From NCBI GenBank assembly GCA_031279305.1, contig JAITIS010000049.1, forward strand, positions 1 to 6,060: a stretch of 6,060 bases of DNA. Reading direction: 5' to 3'. The notes under the pieces are model-generated. The model was not told the DNA's origin. It saw only the letters and a program-made list of their open reading frames with translations, and did not search any database. Positions 1 to 6,054 of the stretch are shown piece by piece. Position numbers and translations under genes: made by a program. The stretch comes from Candidatus Margulisiibacteriota bacterium (GTDB taxonomy: Bacteria > Margulisbacteria > Termititenacia > Termititenacales > Termititenacaceae). Position 1 is the first letter of the stretch, and every line of letters begins with the position of its first letter.

Positions 1-137
1 CGGCTTATAAACGCCAGATAAAAAAGCTGGGCTTTTTCAATTTTGGCAGGAAAGTGCTCAAATATTTTTACACACGCCTGCGGAATGTCTTATCCAAAGC
101 CAGACAGGTCATTTATGCGCGCAAAAACTACTGGTAA
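1..137 (+). CDS. C-terminal end of an unidentified protein (partial, 5' end outside window)
   Basis: A reading frame is open from the left edge (first complete codon at 3) to a TAA at 135-137, giving 44 residues and no internal stop. The peptide is rich in Lys, Arg, Tyr and Phe (it starts AYKRQIKKLGFFNFGRKVL and ends ARKNYW), which looks like a genuine basic, aromatic protein tail. The competing frame over the same bases gives a nondescript peptide. The gene continues upstream of the window, so its family cannot be determined. Basic tails of this sort are common in glycosyltransferases and other polysaccharide enzymes, and such genes often sit beside exosortases, but that is only a contextual guess. 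Its stop lies 20 bases inside the most plausible start of the exosortase-like gene, so the two would be co-transcribed and translationally coupled. Confidence 0.6.
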   Translation, partial: AYKRQIKKLGFFNFGRKVLKYFYTRLRNVLSKARQVIYARKNYW

Positions 138-975
138 ACTGCGTCAAAAAACAGAGAACCGCGCAGGCCTCTGTTTTATTGCGGCGCTGCTTGTCTTGGC
201 TTACTTGCCTTTTCTGCGCTGGCTGTTTTGGCAAAGCAGATTTCCCTACGAAGGCTGGGATGTTGTTATCCCATTTAGCTGCGGGATAATTGCTTTTTTC
301 AATTACCGTAAATTACGAAAAGATAAAATAAGAATTTCCCCAGACCGGCGCGGTTTAGGAGTGATCATATTAGGCTTGCTCCTAAAAACATTAACCTGTT
401 TTTATCCGGGATATTTTGTAGAAATGTGCTCTTGGGTAATTTTGTTAGCCGGGCTGCTGCTTTATTTTTACGGCTGGCGGACATTCACTTATTTTGTTTT
501 CCCGCTGGGTTTTTTGCTGCTCAAACTGCCGTGGGATGAGTACATTCTGCGCTCTATCAGCGTTCCTGTTTTTAGCGGCTGGCTGGCCAAAATAGCGGCG
601 GCGCTCAGCGCCTTGTGCGGATTTCCTACGCGCGCAGAAGGCACGCTGCTGCTGGGTCCGGCGGTGCGCACCAATATTGTGGAGCGCTGCACCGGTCTGT
701 ATACGCTCACCGCCAAAATGCTGTTTGGAATTTTATTTATTTATTACTCCAACGCCAGCCTTAAAATCAAGCTCTGGAAAAGTTTGGCCGTGCTGCCGAT
801 AATCCAGATTATCAATATTTTGCGGATCGTCAGCGTGCACATAGCCTTGAATGTCTGGCTGGGTGTCTACACCGAAAAGCAAATACATCATTTGGATGAC
901 AATTTGCACAAAATTGTTTTGATCGCCGCGCTGTATTTCTGGGCTTTTGGCCTGCCGCGGCGGAAAAAAAATTAA
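115..975 (+). CDS. exosortase/archaeosortase-family transmembrane protein
   Basis: Predicted multi-pass inner-membrane cysteine protease/transpeptidase of the exosortase/archaeosortase superfamily, which in known cases cleaves C-terminal sorting tails (PEP-CTERM type) of exported proteins, usually near exopolysaccharide genes. From the ATG at 115 it is 286 residues with about eight hydrophobic segments (roughly 17-39, 50-64, 80-101, 104-121, 124-140, 197-212, 220-250, 266-281). The superfamily's catalytic triad can be placed: Cys192 in ERCTGLY, Arg237 in NILRIV, and a His in HHLDDNLH (258, 259 or 265). The Cys motif is followed by a membrane helix, as in the family. An in-frame TTG at 43 would add 24 hydrophilic residues but overlap the upstream gene by 95 bases. 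The ATG at 115 has an AGG at 106-108 and overlaps by only 23. The stop TAA (973-975) abuts the convergent lipoprotein stop. No sorting-tail substrate is visible in the window, so the subfamily and target are unknown. Confidence 0.8.
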   Translation: MRAKTTGKLRQKTENRAGLCFIAALLVLAYLPFLRWLFWQSRFPYEGWDVVIPFSCGIIAFFNYRKLRKDKIRISPDRRGLGVIILGLLLKTLTCFYPGYFVEMCSWVILLAGLLLYFYGWRTFTYFVFPLGFLLLKLPWDEYILRSISVPVFSGWLAKIAAALSALCGFPTRAEGTLLLGPAVRTNIVERCTGLYTLTAKMLFGILFIYYSNASLKIKLWKSLAVLPIIQIINILRIVSVHIALNVWLGVYTEKQIHHLDDNLHKIVLIAALYFWAFGLPRRKKN

Positions 976-1367
976 GGCAGTATTAAGTAACAATAAGCAG
1001 GAATGCTGGCCGCTTTGTCCGGCTCCTGAGCTTGCACCATTACGCCTTCCAAGTTTTCTTTGGGTACAATCGCTTTGAAATTGCCTTCCGCGGTGGCCGT
1101 GACAATGCTCAGCTCCCGCCCATCACTGACGTCAGAGACGATCACTTTGGCTCCACTTTCCACACACCCCGCGGCGCCTATTACTTCTAGATAATCAACG
1201 TTATCCACGAGCCGTAAATGACTGGTAGTTGGAGAACCGCTTAGCTCTTTTTCCGCTTCCAGCGGCGGATCGCCCAGCGAATCGCTGAGTGTGGTGCCGC
1301 AGCCGGATAAGAGAAATATTGCCAGCGCGGTCATTATACTTAAAATGATGGTGATTTTCTTTTTCAT
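972..1367 (-). CDS. small lipoprotein with a probable Ig-like domain
   Basis: 131-residue exported lipoprotein of unknown function. The N-terminus is a textbook type II signal peptide: MKKK, a hydrophobic stretch (residues 5-20) and the lipobox LLSGC, with Cys23 as the predicted lipidated residue. The next 35 residues (24-58) are polar, Ser/Asp/Glu/Pro-rich and probably a flexible tether. Residues 59-131 read as a beta-sandwich: VIGAAG, SGAKVIVSD, then ATAEGNFKAIVP and GVMVQAQEPDKAAS. This is the strand pattern of bacterial Ig-like or carboxypeptidase-regulatory-like domains, in which the 'G-x-F-x-x-x-x-P' strand is typical. Cys68 and Cys126 could pair as a disulfide. The start is the ATG at 1365-1367, because it begins exactly at the signal peptide and is preceded by GGGGGGAG (1371-1378). 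An upstream in-frame ATG at 1439 would bury the signal. It converges on the exosortase gene with a 4-base overlap (972-975) and diverges from hpf. I do not recognise a named family. Confidence 0.8.
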   Translation of the reverse strand: MKKKITIILSIMTALAIFLLSGCGTTLSDSLGDPPLEAEKELSGSPTTSHLRLVDNVDYLEVIGAAGCVESGAKVIVSDVSDGRELSIVTATAEGNFKAIVPKENLEGVMVQAQEPDKAASIPAYCYLILP

Positions 1368-1461
1368 AAACTCCCCCCGTTGTGTCCTAATTATTCCAAT
1401 CAATAAACAATAAAATATCTGAACTTTTTGTGCCAACATTTTTAGCGGAAATACGAATTTT

Positions 1462-1490
1462 TTGTTGAAAAATAACCACTATGCTATAAT
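1462..1490 (+). promoter_or_regulatory. sigma70-type extended -10 promoter for hpf-secA-prfB
   Basis: A perfect -10 hexamer TATAAT lies at 1485-1490, preceded directly by TGC (1482-1484), the extended -10 element. A -35-like TTGTTG at 1462-1467 sits 17 bases upstream, the optimal spacing. Predicted transcription start is near 1497, leaving a leader of about 30 bases before the hpf ATG at 1528. It reads into hpf, and no other promoter is evident before secA or prfB, so it probably drives the whole operon. An alternative -35, TTGAAA at 1465-1470, gives a spacing of only 14. Confidence 0.75.
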
Positions 1491-1515
1491 TTGAGCAGTA
1501 TATATAGCGCAAAAT

Positions 1516-1522
1516 GGAGGGG
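1516..1522 (+). promoter_or_regulatory. strong Shine-Dalgarno of hpf
   Basis: GGAGGGG lies 5 to 11 bases upstream of the ATG at 1528. It is the best Shine-Dalgarno in the window apart from the G-rich one before the lipoprotein gene, and it fixes the hpf start. Confidence 0.85.
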
Positions 1523-1527
1523 TATTT

Positions 1528-2340
1528 ATGAAATTGACCGTGCGCGGGCACAATCTGAAAATCACGCCGGCGATCAGGGATTATGCGGAAAAAAAGATCG
1601 GAAAATACAAAGGGATGTTTGCCGAAATGATTCAGGTTAATCTGGATCTAGAGGTAAAAAAAATCAAAAATAAAGATAAATCCCACACGGCTTCGATCAC
1701 TCTGCAGCTGCCGCAAAAAATAATCCTGCGCGCGCAGGCGATGACCGGCGATATGTACGCTTCCCTGGATGAGCTGAGCTTAAAACTGGAAGCGCCTCTG
1801 AAAAAATATCAGGATAAACTCAAAGACAATCATAAAAAACTGGGTTTCGTTTCCCGGATGCGCCGGAAAATCACGCAGGATTTTTCCGATCTGATTCCAG
1901 AAGTGCGGATTACCCGCACGCCCAAAGCGGCCTTAAAACCTATGGACCCGGTGGAGGCTGTCCTCCAGCTGAATAAATCCCGCGAGTCGTTTTATGTTTT
2001 TAACAACGCCAAGGCCGCCCATCAAGTCAGCATTGTTTATGACCGTCACAACGGCACCTACGGCCTGCAGACTTTTAAGAAACTGTATCTGCGCCGCGCG
2101 CGCTTAAAAAAATTTAAGAATCTGCCGGCCGATGTGCGGTACGACGGCGGCGGCGTGAAAATCACCAAAATAAAAGATATTGAGGCCAAGCCTATGTCGC
2201 TAGAGGATGCGGCCGCCAGACTGGGCAACAGCCGGAGCAAGCGTTTTATGACTTTTCTGGATACCGGCAGCGCTCATATCAAAGTTATTTACAAAAAAAA
2301 ACAACCGTTGTCTTTTGGCCTGATAGAACCGGCGATGTAG
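1528..2340 (+). CDS. hpf: long-form ribosome hibernation promoting factor with duplicated C-terminal domain
   Basis: HPF (RaiA/YvyD/LrtA family) binds the 30S decoding region of idle ribosomes, and its long form dimerises through the C-terminal domain to form 100S particles. Residues 1-100 are the S30AE ribosome-binding domain, with the family opening (MKLTVRGHNLKITPAIRDYA) and a second helix around 74-100. A C-terminal domain follows at about 125-181 (VRITR, KPMDPVEA, SFYVF, VSIVYDRHNGTYGL). After a very basic linker (182-208) comes a second, diverged copy at about 209-268 (VKITK, KPMSLEDA, RFMTF, IKVIY, FGLIEP). By eye the copies share around 30% identity. Copy 1 keeps the R-x-x-G-x-Y-G-L segment but not the terminal IEP; copy 2 keeps GLIEP but lost the Arg/Gly part. 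Ordinary long HPF is about 190 residues against 270 here. It heads the operon; its TAG stop is one base before secA. Family assignment is secure; the effect of the double domain on dimerisation is unknown. Confidence 0.93.
   Translation: MKLTVRGHNLKITPAIRDYAEKKIGKYKGMFAEMIQVNLDLEVKKIKNKDKSHTASITLQLPQKIILRAQAMTGDMYASLDELSLKLEAPLKKYQDKLKDNHKKLGFVSRMRRKITQDFSDLIPEVRITRTPKAALKPMDPVEAVLQLNKSRESFYVFNNAKAAHQVSIVYDRHNGTYGLQTFKKLYLRRARLKKFKNLPADVRYDGGGVKITKIKDIEAKPMSLEDAAARLGNSRSKRFMTFLDTGSAHIKVIYKKKQPLSFGLIEPAM
1900..2070 (+). other. HPF C-terminal domain, copy 1
   Basis: Residues 125-181 of HPF. This copy resembles the usual long-HPF tail up to YGL (178-180), including KPMDPVEA (137-144), a Phe-rich strand SFYVF (154-158) and YDRHNGTYGL. 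It then runs into a basic linker where the family normally ends with IEP. Confidence 0.8.
2152..2331 (+). other. HPF C-terminal domain, copy 2 (diverged)
   Basis: Residues 209-268 of HPF. The order of motifs repeats copy 1: VKITK, KPMSLEDA (221-228), RFMTF (239-243), IKVIY (251-255), and the terminal FGLIEP (263-268) expected at the true end of the family. The segment between IKVIY and FGL has lost the usual Arg and Gly. Similarity to copy 1 is at protein level only, so the duplication is old. Confidence 0.72.
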
Positions 2341-2341
2341 G

Positions 2342-4945
2342 ATGTTTGCGACTATTTTAGAAAAAGTCACCGCCGGCTGGCGCGCCAAGAAGTTAGTGCG
2401 CTATCAGGAAAAAGTCCGGGAGATCAACGCTCTGGAGACGGTGATAAGCGCGCTGTCCGATGCGGAGCTGAAAGCTAAGACAGACTATTTCAAGCAGCTG
2501 TTAAAAGACGGCCGGACGCTTGATGACATTCTAGCCGAAGCTTTTGCCGTGGTGCGCGAGGTTTCCCGGCGCACGCTCAAAATGCGGCATTTTGACGTAC
2601 AGCTTTTAGGCGGCATCGTGCTGCACGAAGGGCGCATCGCTGAGATGAAAACCGGCGAAGGTAAAACGCTGGCCGCCACTTTACCGGTGTACCTGAACGC
2701 GCTGGCCGGCGCGGGGGTGCACGTGGTCACCGTCAACGATTATCTGGCCCAACGCGACGCGGCTTGGATGGGGCAGATTTATGAATTCTTAGGCTTGAGC
2801 GTCGGGGTCATCATCGCCAATCTGGATTTCGCGGCGCGTCAGGCCGCTTATGCCGCGGACATCACTTACGGCACAAACAATGAGTTTGGCTTCGATTATC
2901 TGCGCGACAATATGGCCACCGCGCCGGAGCAGCTGGTGCAGCGTGACAAGCATTACGCTATCGTGGATGAAGTGGACAGCATTCTGATTGACGAGGCCAG
3001 AACGCCGCTGATTATTTCCGGGCAAGTGGATGACAGTACGGATAAATACCAAAAAATTCTGCAGGCCGCCAAACATCTGGCGCCCGGCAAACATCAAACC
3101 AAAGAAAAAGCGGAGGAGGAAAAACAGCCGGAAGAATACCGGGATTTTACGATTGAGGAAAAATCCAAGCACATCGCCTTGACCGAACAGGGCATCATCA
3201 AGGTGGAAAAATTCTTGGGGATTAACTCGCTTTTTGACATTCAAGAAATGGATTCCGCGCATATGGTCATCCAGTGTCTGAAAGCCCTGCATCTTTTTAA
3301 GAAGGACGTCGATTACATAATCAAAGACGACGAAGTGGTCATTGTTGATGAATTCACCGGGCGTCTAATGACCGGCCGCCGTTACAGCGACGGTCTGCAT
3401 CAGGCTATCGAAGCCAAAGAAAACGTGCGCATTCAGAGCGAGTCGCAGACGCTGGCCTCGATCACGTTCCAAAATTATTTTCGAATGTATAAAAAATTGG
3501 CCGGGATGACCGGCACGGCCAAAACTGAAGAGGCAGAATTTGCCAAGATTTACAATCTAGCTGTAGCGGAGGTGCCCACCAATAAACCGGTGTGCCGCAA
3601 AGATCAGGCCGATGTGATTTACAAATCTAAATATGAAAAATATAAAGCCATTGTTAAAGACATTAAAGAGCGCCACAGTAAAGGCCAGCCGGTGTTAGTC
3701 GGCACCATCTCGATCGAAATATCCGAGCATTTATCCGAACTTTTGCGGCGGGAGAACATCCCCCATAATGTGCTGAACGCCAAACAGCACGCCCGCGAGG
3801 CGGAAATCATCAAAGACGCCGGACGGCGCGGCGCGGTGACTATCGCCACTAATATGGCTGGACGCGGCACGGATATAGTGCTGGGAGAGGGCGTTACGGA
3901 GCTGGGCGGATTGTATGTGCTGGGCACGGAGCGCCACGAATCCCGCCGCATCGACAATCAGCTGCGCGGCCGCGGCGGCAGACAGGGCGATCCAGGCGCG
4001 AGCCGTTTTTACATCTCGCTGGAAGATGATTTGATGCGTATTTTTGGCGGTCAGCGCATCATCAATATGATGGAGCGCCTAGGGCTGCCGCCGGACACGC
4101 CGATTGAGCACGGTATGATTACTTCCTCCATCGAGCGCGCCCAGAAAAAAGTCGAACAGTGGCATTTTTCGATCCGCAAGCAGGTTTTGCAATATGATGA
4201 TGTTTTGAGCCGCCAGCGCGAAACGATTTATACTCTACGCCAGAAATTACTGCTGGAAAAAAATGTCAGCGCAAAAATACAGGAATTTTTGCGCGGCTTT
4301 ATCGAGCGCGCGGCTGCCGTTTGCGCTCCGGAGAAAAAAGAACAATGGGATCTGCCGGAGTTAAACAGAACAATTTCGGAAGTCTTGCCTGTCGCTCTCG
4401 ATCTGGATAGCTCCTCCCCACGCGCGGAGCTATTAGCCAAACTGTTTTCCGCCGCAGACGAAGCCTATAGGCAAAAAGAACGCCAGCTTACGCCGGAAAT
4501 TATGCGGGAGATCGAACGGCTGGTTTTGCTGCGCGAGATCGATCGCAAATGGATAGATCATCTGCACAATCTCGACGTATTGCGCGAGGGCATAGGTCTC
4601 AGGGCTTACGGCCAGCTGGATCCGCTCACCGAATACAAAATAGAAGGTTTTCGGATGTTTCAGAATATGTTAAACCAAATCGGCGACGACACGCTGGCGA
4701 TGTTAATGCGGGTGCAGATCGTGCGCGAACTGCCGGGGCAACTGGAGGAAAATTTCCGCAATATGCAGTTTCGCGGCGGAGATCTGTCAGCCGGATTACA
4801 GTCGCCCCTAGCCGGCCGGTCACGCCCCTCCGCGGAAGCCGCCCGTCAGGAGCCGGCGCGCGCGGAAAATAAAATCGGTCGCAATGATCCCTGTCCCTGC
4901 GGCTCCGGCAGGAAATATAAAAATTGTTGCGGGGCGAATAAATAA
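2342..4945 (+). CDS. secA: protein translocase ATPase SecA
   Basis: SecA is the ATPase that pushes unfolded preproteins through SecYEG; it acts at the cytoplasmic face of the membrane. The protein is 867 residues, a normal family length. Nucleotide-binding domain 1 has Walker A MKTGEGKT (102-109) and Walker B DEVD (209-212), followed by IDEARTPLIISG (216-227), which leads into the preprotein-binding domain (about 228-370). Nucleotide-binding domain 2 includes TNMAGRGTDIVLG (503-515) and the arginine-finger motif QLRGRGGRQGDPG (540-552). The helical scaffold and wing follow, with the conserved REIDRKWIDHLHNLD block near 731-745. A poorly conserved linker (about 811-844) leads to the C-terminal zinc motif, with Cys851, Cys853, Cys862 and Cys863 (CxCx8CC), which in known SecAs binds SecB or phospholipid. 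The ATG at 2342 lies one base after the hpf stop and has no good Shine-Dalgarno, so translation is probably coupled to hpf. It is intact, with all motifs present. Confidence 0.98.
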   Translation: MFATILEKVTAGWRAKKLVRYQEKVREINALETVISALSDAELKAKTDYFKQLLKDGRTLDDILAEAFAVVREVSRRTLKMRHFDVQLLGGIVLHEGRIAEMKTGEGKTLAATLPVYLNALAGAGVHVVTVNDYLAQRDAAWMGQIYEFLGLSVGVIIANLDFAARQAAYAADITYGTNNEFGFDYLRDNMATAPEQLVQRDKHYAIVDEVDSILIDEARTPLIISGQVDDSTDKYQKILQAAKHLAPGKHQTKEKAEEEKQPEEYRDFTIEEKSKHIALTEQGIIKVEKFLGINSLFDIQEMDSAHMVIQCLKALHLFKKDVDYIIKDDEVVIVDEFTGRLMTGRRYSDGLHQAIEAKENVRIQSESQTLASITFQNYFRMYKKLAGMTGTAKTEEAEFAKIYNLAVAEVPTNKPVCRKDQADVIYKSKYEKYKAIVKDIKERHSKGQPVLVGTISIEISEHLSELLRRENIPHNVLNAKQHAREAEIIKDAGRRGAVTIATNMAGRGTDIVLGEGVTELGGLYVLGTERHESRRIDNQLRGRGGRQGDPGASRFYISLEDDLMRIFGGQRIINMMERLGLPPDTPIEHGMITSSIERAQKKVEQWHFSIRKQVLQYDDVLSRQRETIYTLRQKLLLEKNVSAKIQEFLRGFIERAAAVCAPEKKEQWDLPELNRTISEVLPVALDLDSSSPRAELLAKLFSAADEAYRQKERQLTPEIMREIERLVLLREIDRKWIDHLHNLDVLREGIGLRAYGQLDPLTEYKIEGFRMFQNMLNQIGDDTLAMLMRVQIVRELPGQLEENFRNMQFRGGDLSAGLQSPLAGRSRPSAEAARQEPARAENKIGRNDPCPCGSGRKYKNCCGANK

Positions 4946-4951
4946 TTTTGC

Positions 4952-4957
4952 GAGGTG
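4952..4957 (+). promoter_or_regulatory. Shine-Dalgarno of prfB
   Basis: GAGGTG lies 4 bases before the ATG at 4962, inside the 16-base secA-prfB gap. It supports 4962, rather than the internal TTG at 5260, as the true prfB start. Confidence 0.8.
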
Positions 4958-4961
4958 AACA

Positions 4962-6054
4962 ATGCTTCAGGACCAAAAACAGGATTTGCAGGAACTGGCC
5001 AGTCAAATAACCGCAGTCCGGAGCTATCTTTGACCTGCCCGAGCTGCAAAAAGAGATCAAAGAATTAGAAGCCGAAAGCGCCGATCCGGCGCTCTGGCGG
5101 GATCAGGCCAGAGCCAAGACTGTCGCCGCCCGCTTAAAAAACAAACAGTGGCTGCTGGAGCGGCTCAATTTATTAGAAAAAAATTATGCCGACGCCAACG
5201 CTCTCTATGAACTGGCCGCGGCGGAGCAAGACTACAGCGCTGAAGGCGAGCTGTCCGAGTTGATCGAGGCTTTGCGCGGCGACATACATAAATTTGATCT
5301 GGAACTCAAGCTGTCTGGCGAATATGATCAAGCTGACGCTATACTGACCGTGCAGTCCGGCGCCGGAGGCACTGACGCGCAGGACTGGGCGGAAATGCTT
5401 TTGCGGATGTACCTGCGTTTTGCCGAACAGCAGGGCTACAGCGCGGAGATTATCGATGTTTCTCCCGGAGAAGAAGCTGGAATAAAATCCGCCACAGCGC
5501 TGGTTTCCGGCCAGTATGCCTACGGTTATCTCAAGGCCGAAAAAGGCGTCCATAGACTGGTGCGCATCTCGCCTTTTAACGCGCAGGCCAAGCGCCAGAC
5601 TTCTTTTGCCGGCGTGGAAGTGCTGCCCAATCTGAATTTTGAGCAGGATATCAAACTCAACCCCGCCGAGCTGCGCATCGACACTTTTCGTTCCAGTGGC
5701 GCCGGCGGCCAGCATATCAATAAGACTGACTCGGCGGTGCGGATCACGCATCTGCCGACCGGCATTGTGGTGCAGTGTCAGAACCGCCGCTCGCAGATTC
5801 AGAACCGCGACACAGCTCTGCAGGTGCTGCGCGCCAGACTTTTGACGCTCCAGAAAGCCCAGCACAAAGAAAAAATATCAGAGATACAGGGCGAGCAAAA
5901 AGATATAGCTTGGGGGCAGCAGATCCGCTCTTATGTTTTTCACCCTTATTCGCTGGTTAAAGATCACCGCTTCAATATTGAAACCGCCAATGTACAAAAA
6001 GTTATGGATGGCGATATAATGCTTTTTTTTGCGGAATACCTGAAGGAGCAGTAA
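4962..6054 (+). CDS. prfB: peptide chain release factor 2, expressed by programmed +1 frameshift
   Basis: RF2 recognises UAA and UGA in the ribosomal A site and triggers peptidyl-tRNA hydrolysis. The gene is join(4962..5030, 5032..6054), giving 363 residues; E. coli RF2 has 365. The first 23 codons (MLQDQKQDLQ...VRSYL) end at an in-frame TGA (5031-5033). Slippage of the Leu tRNA from CTT to TTT moves reading to GAC and continues with DLPELQKEIKELE into the N-terminal helical domain. Further on are SGAGGTDAQDW (about 132-142), the SPF stop-recognition tripeptide (203-205) and the GGQ catalytic loop in RSSGAGGQHINKTDSAVRIT (GGQ 248-250), two residues earlier than in E. coli, as the shorter N-terminus predicts. 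Ser occupies the variable position four before GGQ's first Gly (Ala or Thr in E. coli strains). It follows secA by 16 bases and its stop overlaps the next ATG. RF2 level sets frameshifting, so the gene regulates itself. Confidence 0.97.
5020..5034 (+). promoter_or_regulatory. RF2 programmed +1 frameshift site
   Basis: The element has all parts of the known prfB recoding signal: an internal Shine-Dalgarno-like GGAG (5020-5023), 4 bases of spacing, the slippery codon CTT (5028-5030), the stop TGA (5031-5033) and C in the weak-termination +4 position (5034). When RF2 is scarce the ribosome pauses and shifts +1; when it is plentiful the 23-residue peptide terminates. The classical E. coli spacing is 3 bases after AGGGGG; here the anti-Shine-Dalgarno pairing looks weaker. 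Confidence 0.93.
6043..6048 (+). promoter_or_regulatory. Shine-Dalgarno for the gene after prfB
   Basis: AAGGAG lies within the last codons of prfB, 5 bases before the ATG at 6054. It supports the existence of a coupled downstream gene although only its first bases are in the window. Confidence 0.7.

Larger units (their letters stand above)
1368..1527. other. divergent intergenic spacer between lipoprotein gene and hpf
   Basis: This 160-base AT-rich spacer carries the upstream regions of both flanking genes. On the plus side it holds the hpf promoter and Shine-Dalgarno. On the minus side it holds the lipoprotein Shine-Dalgarno at 1371-1378. I see no convincing inverted repeat, RNA structure or operator in the rest. 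A minus-strand promoter must lie here if the lipoprotein gene is expressed, but only weak candidates are visible. Confidence 0.7.

Noticed and set aside
43..114. TTG start for the exosortase gene
   Set aside because: The added 24 residues are hydrophilic and nondescript and overlap the coding upstream gene by 95 bases; the ATG at 115 has a better ribosome site and leads directly to the first membrane segment.
948..985. Possible bidirectional terminator between the convergent genes
   Set aside because: There is an A8/T8 tract and a GC-rich CCGCGG nearby, but no stem with a loop followed by a T tract on either strand.
1400..1436. Minus-strand promoter for the lipoprotein gene (TTGGCA at 1431-1436 as -35)
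   Set aside because: The -35 is fair, but at 16-17 base spacing only poor -10 matches are found; too weak to list as a feature.
1368..1439. N-terminal extension of the lipoprotein to the minus-strand ATG at 1439
   Set aside because: It would place 24 residues before a complete lipoprotein signal peptide and skip the GGGGGGAG ribosome site.
1465..1490. TTGAAA (1465-1470) as the -35 of the hpf promoter
   Set aside because: Its match is better than TTGTTG, but the spacing to TATAAT is only 14, whereas TTGTTG at 1462 gives 17.
2789..3292. Minus-strand open frame of 167 codons inside secA
   Set aside because: It is antisense to the conserved SecA nucleotide-binding and preprotein-binding domains and has no promoter or Shine-Dalgarno; I see no sign of a real protein.
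4549..4872. Plus-strand out-of-frame open reading frame in the 3' part of secA
   Set aside because: The secA frame over this stretch carries family-conserved residues; the alternative is Arg/Ser-rich shadow sequence.
5173..5865. Minus-strand open frame of 230 codons over prfB
   Set aside because: It is antisense to a fully conserved RF2 coding sequence, has no recognisable motifs, and arises from the GC-rich codon use of prfB.
5260..6054. 264-residue prfB starting at TTG 5260
   Set aside because: It lacks the RF2 N-terminal domain, has no fitting Shine-Dalgarno, and the frame is continuous upstream to the CTT TGA C frameshift site and the ATG at 4962.
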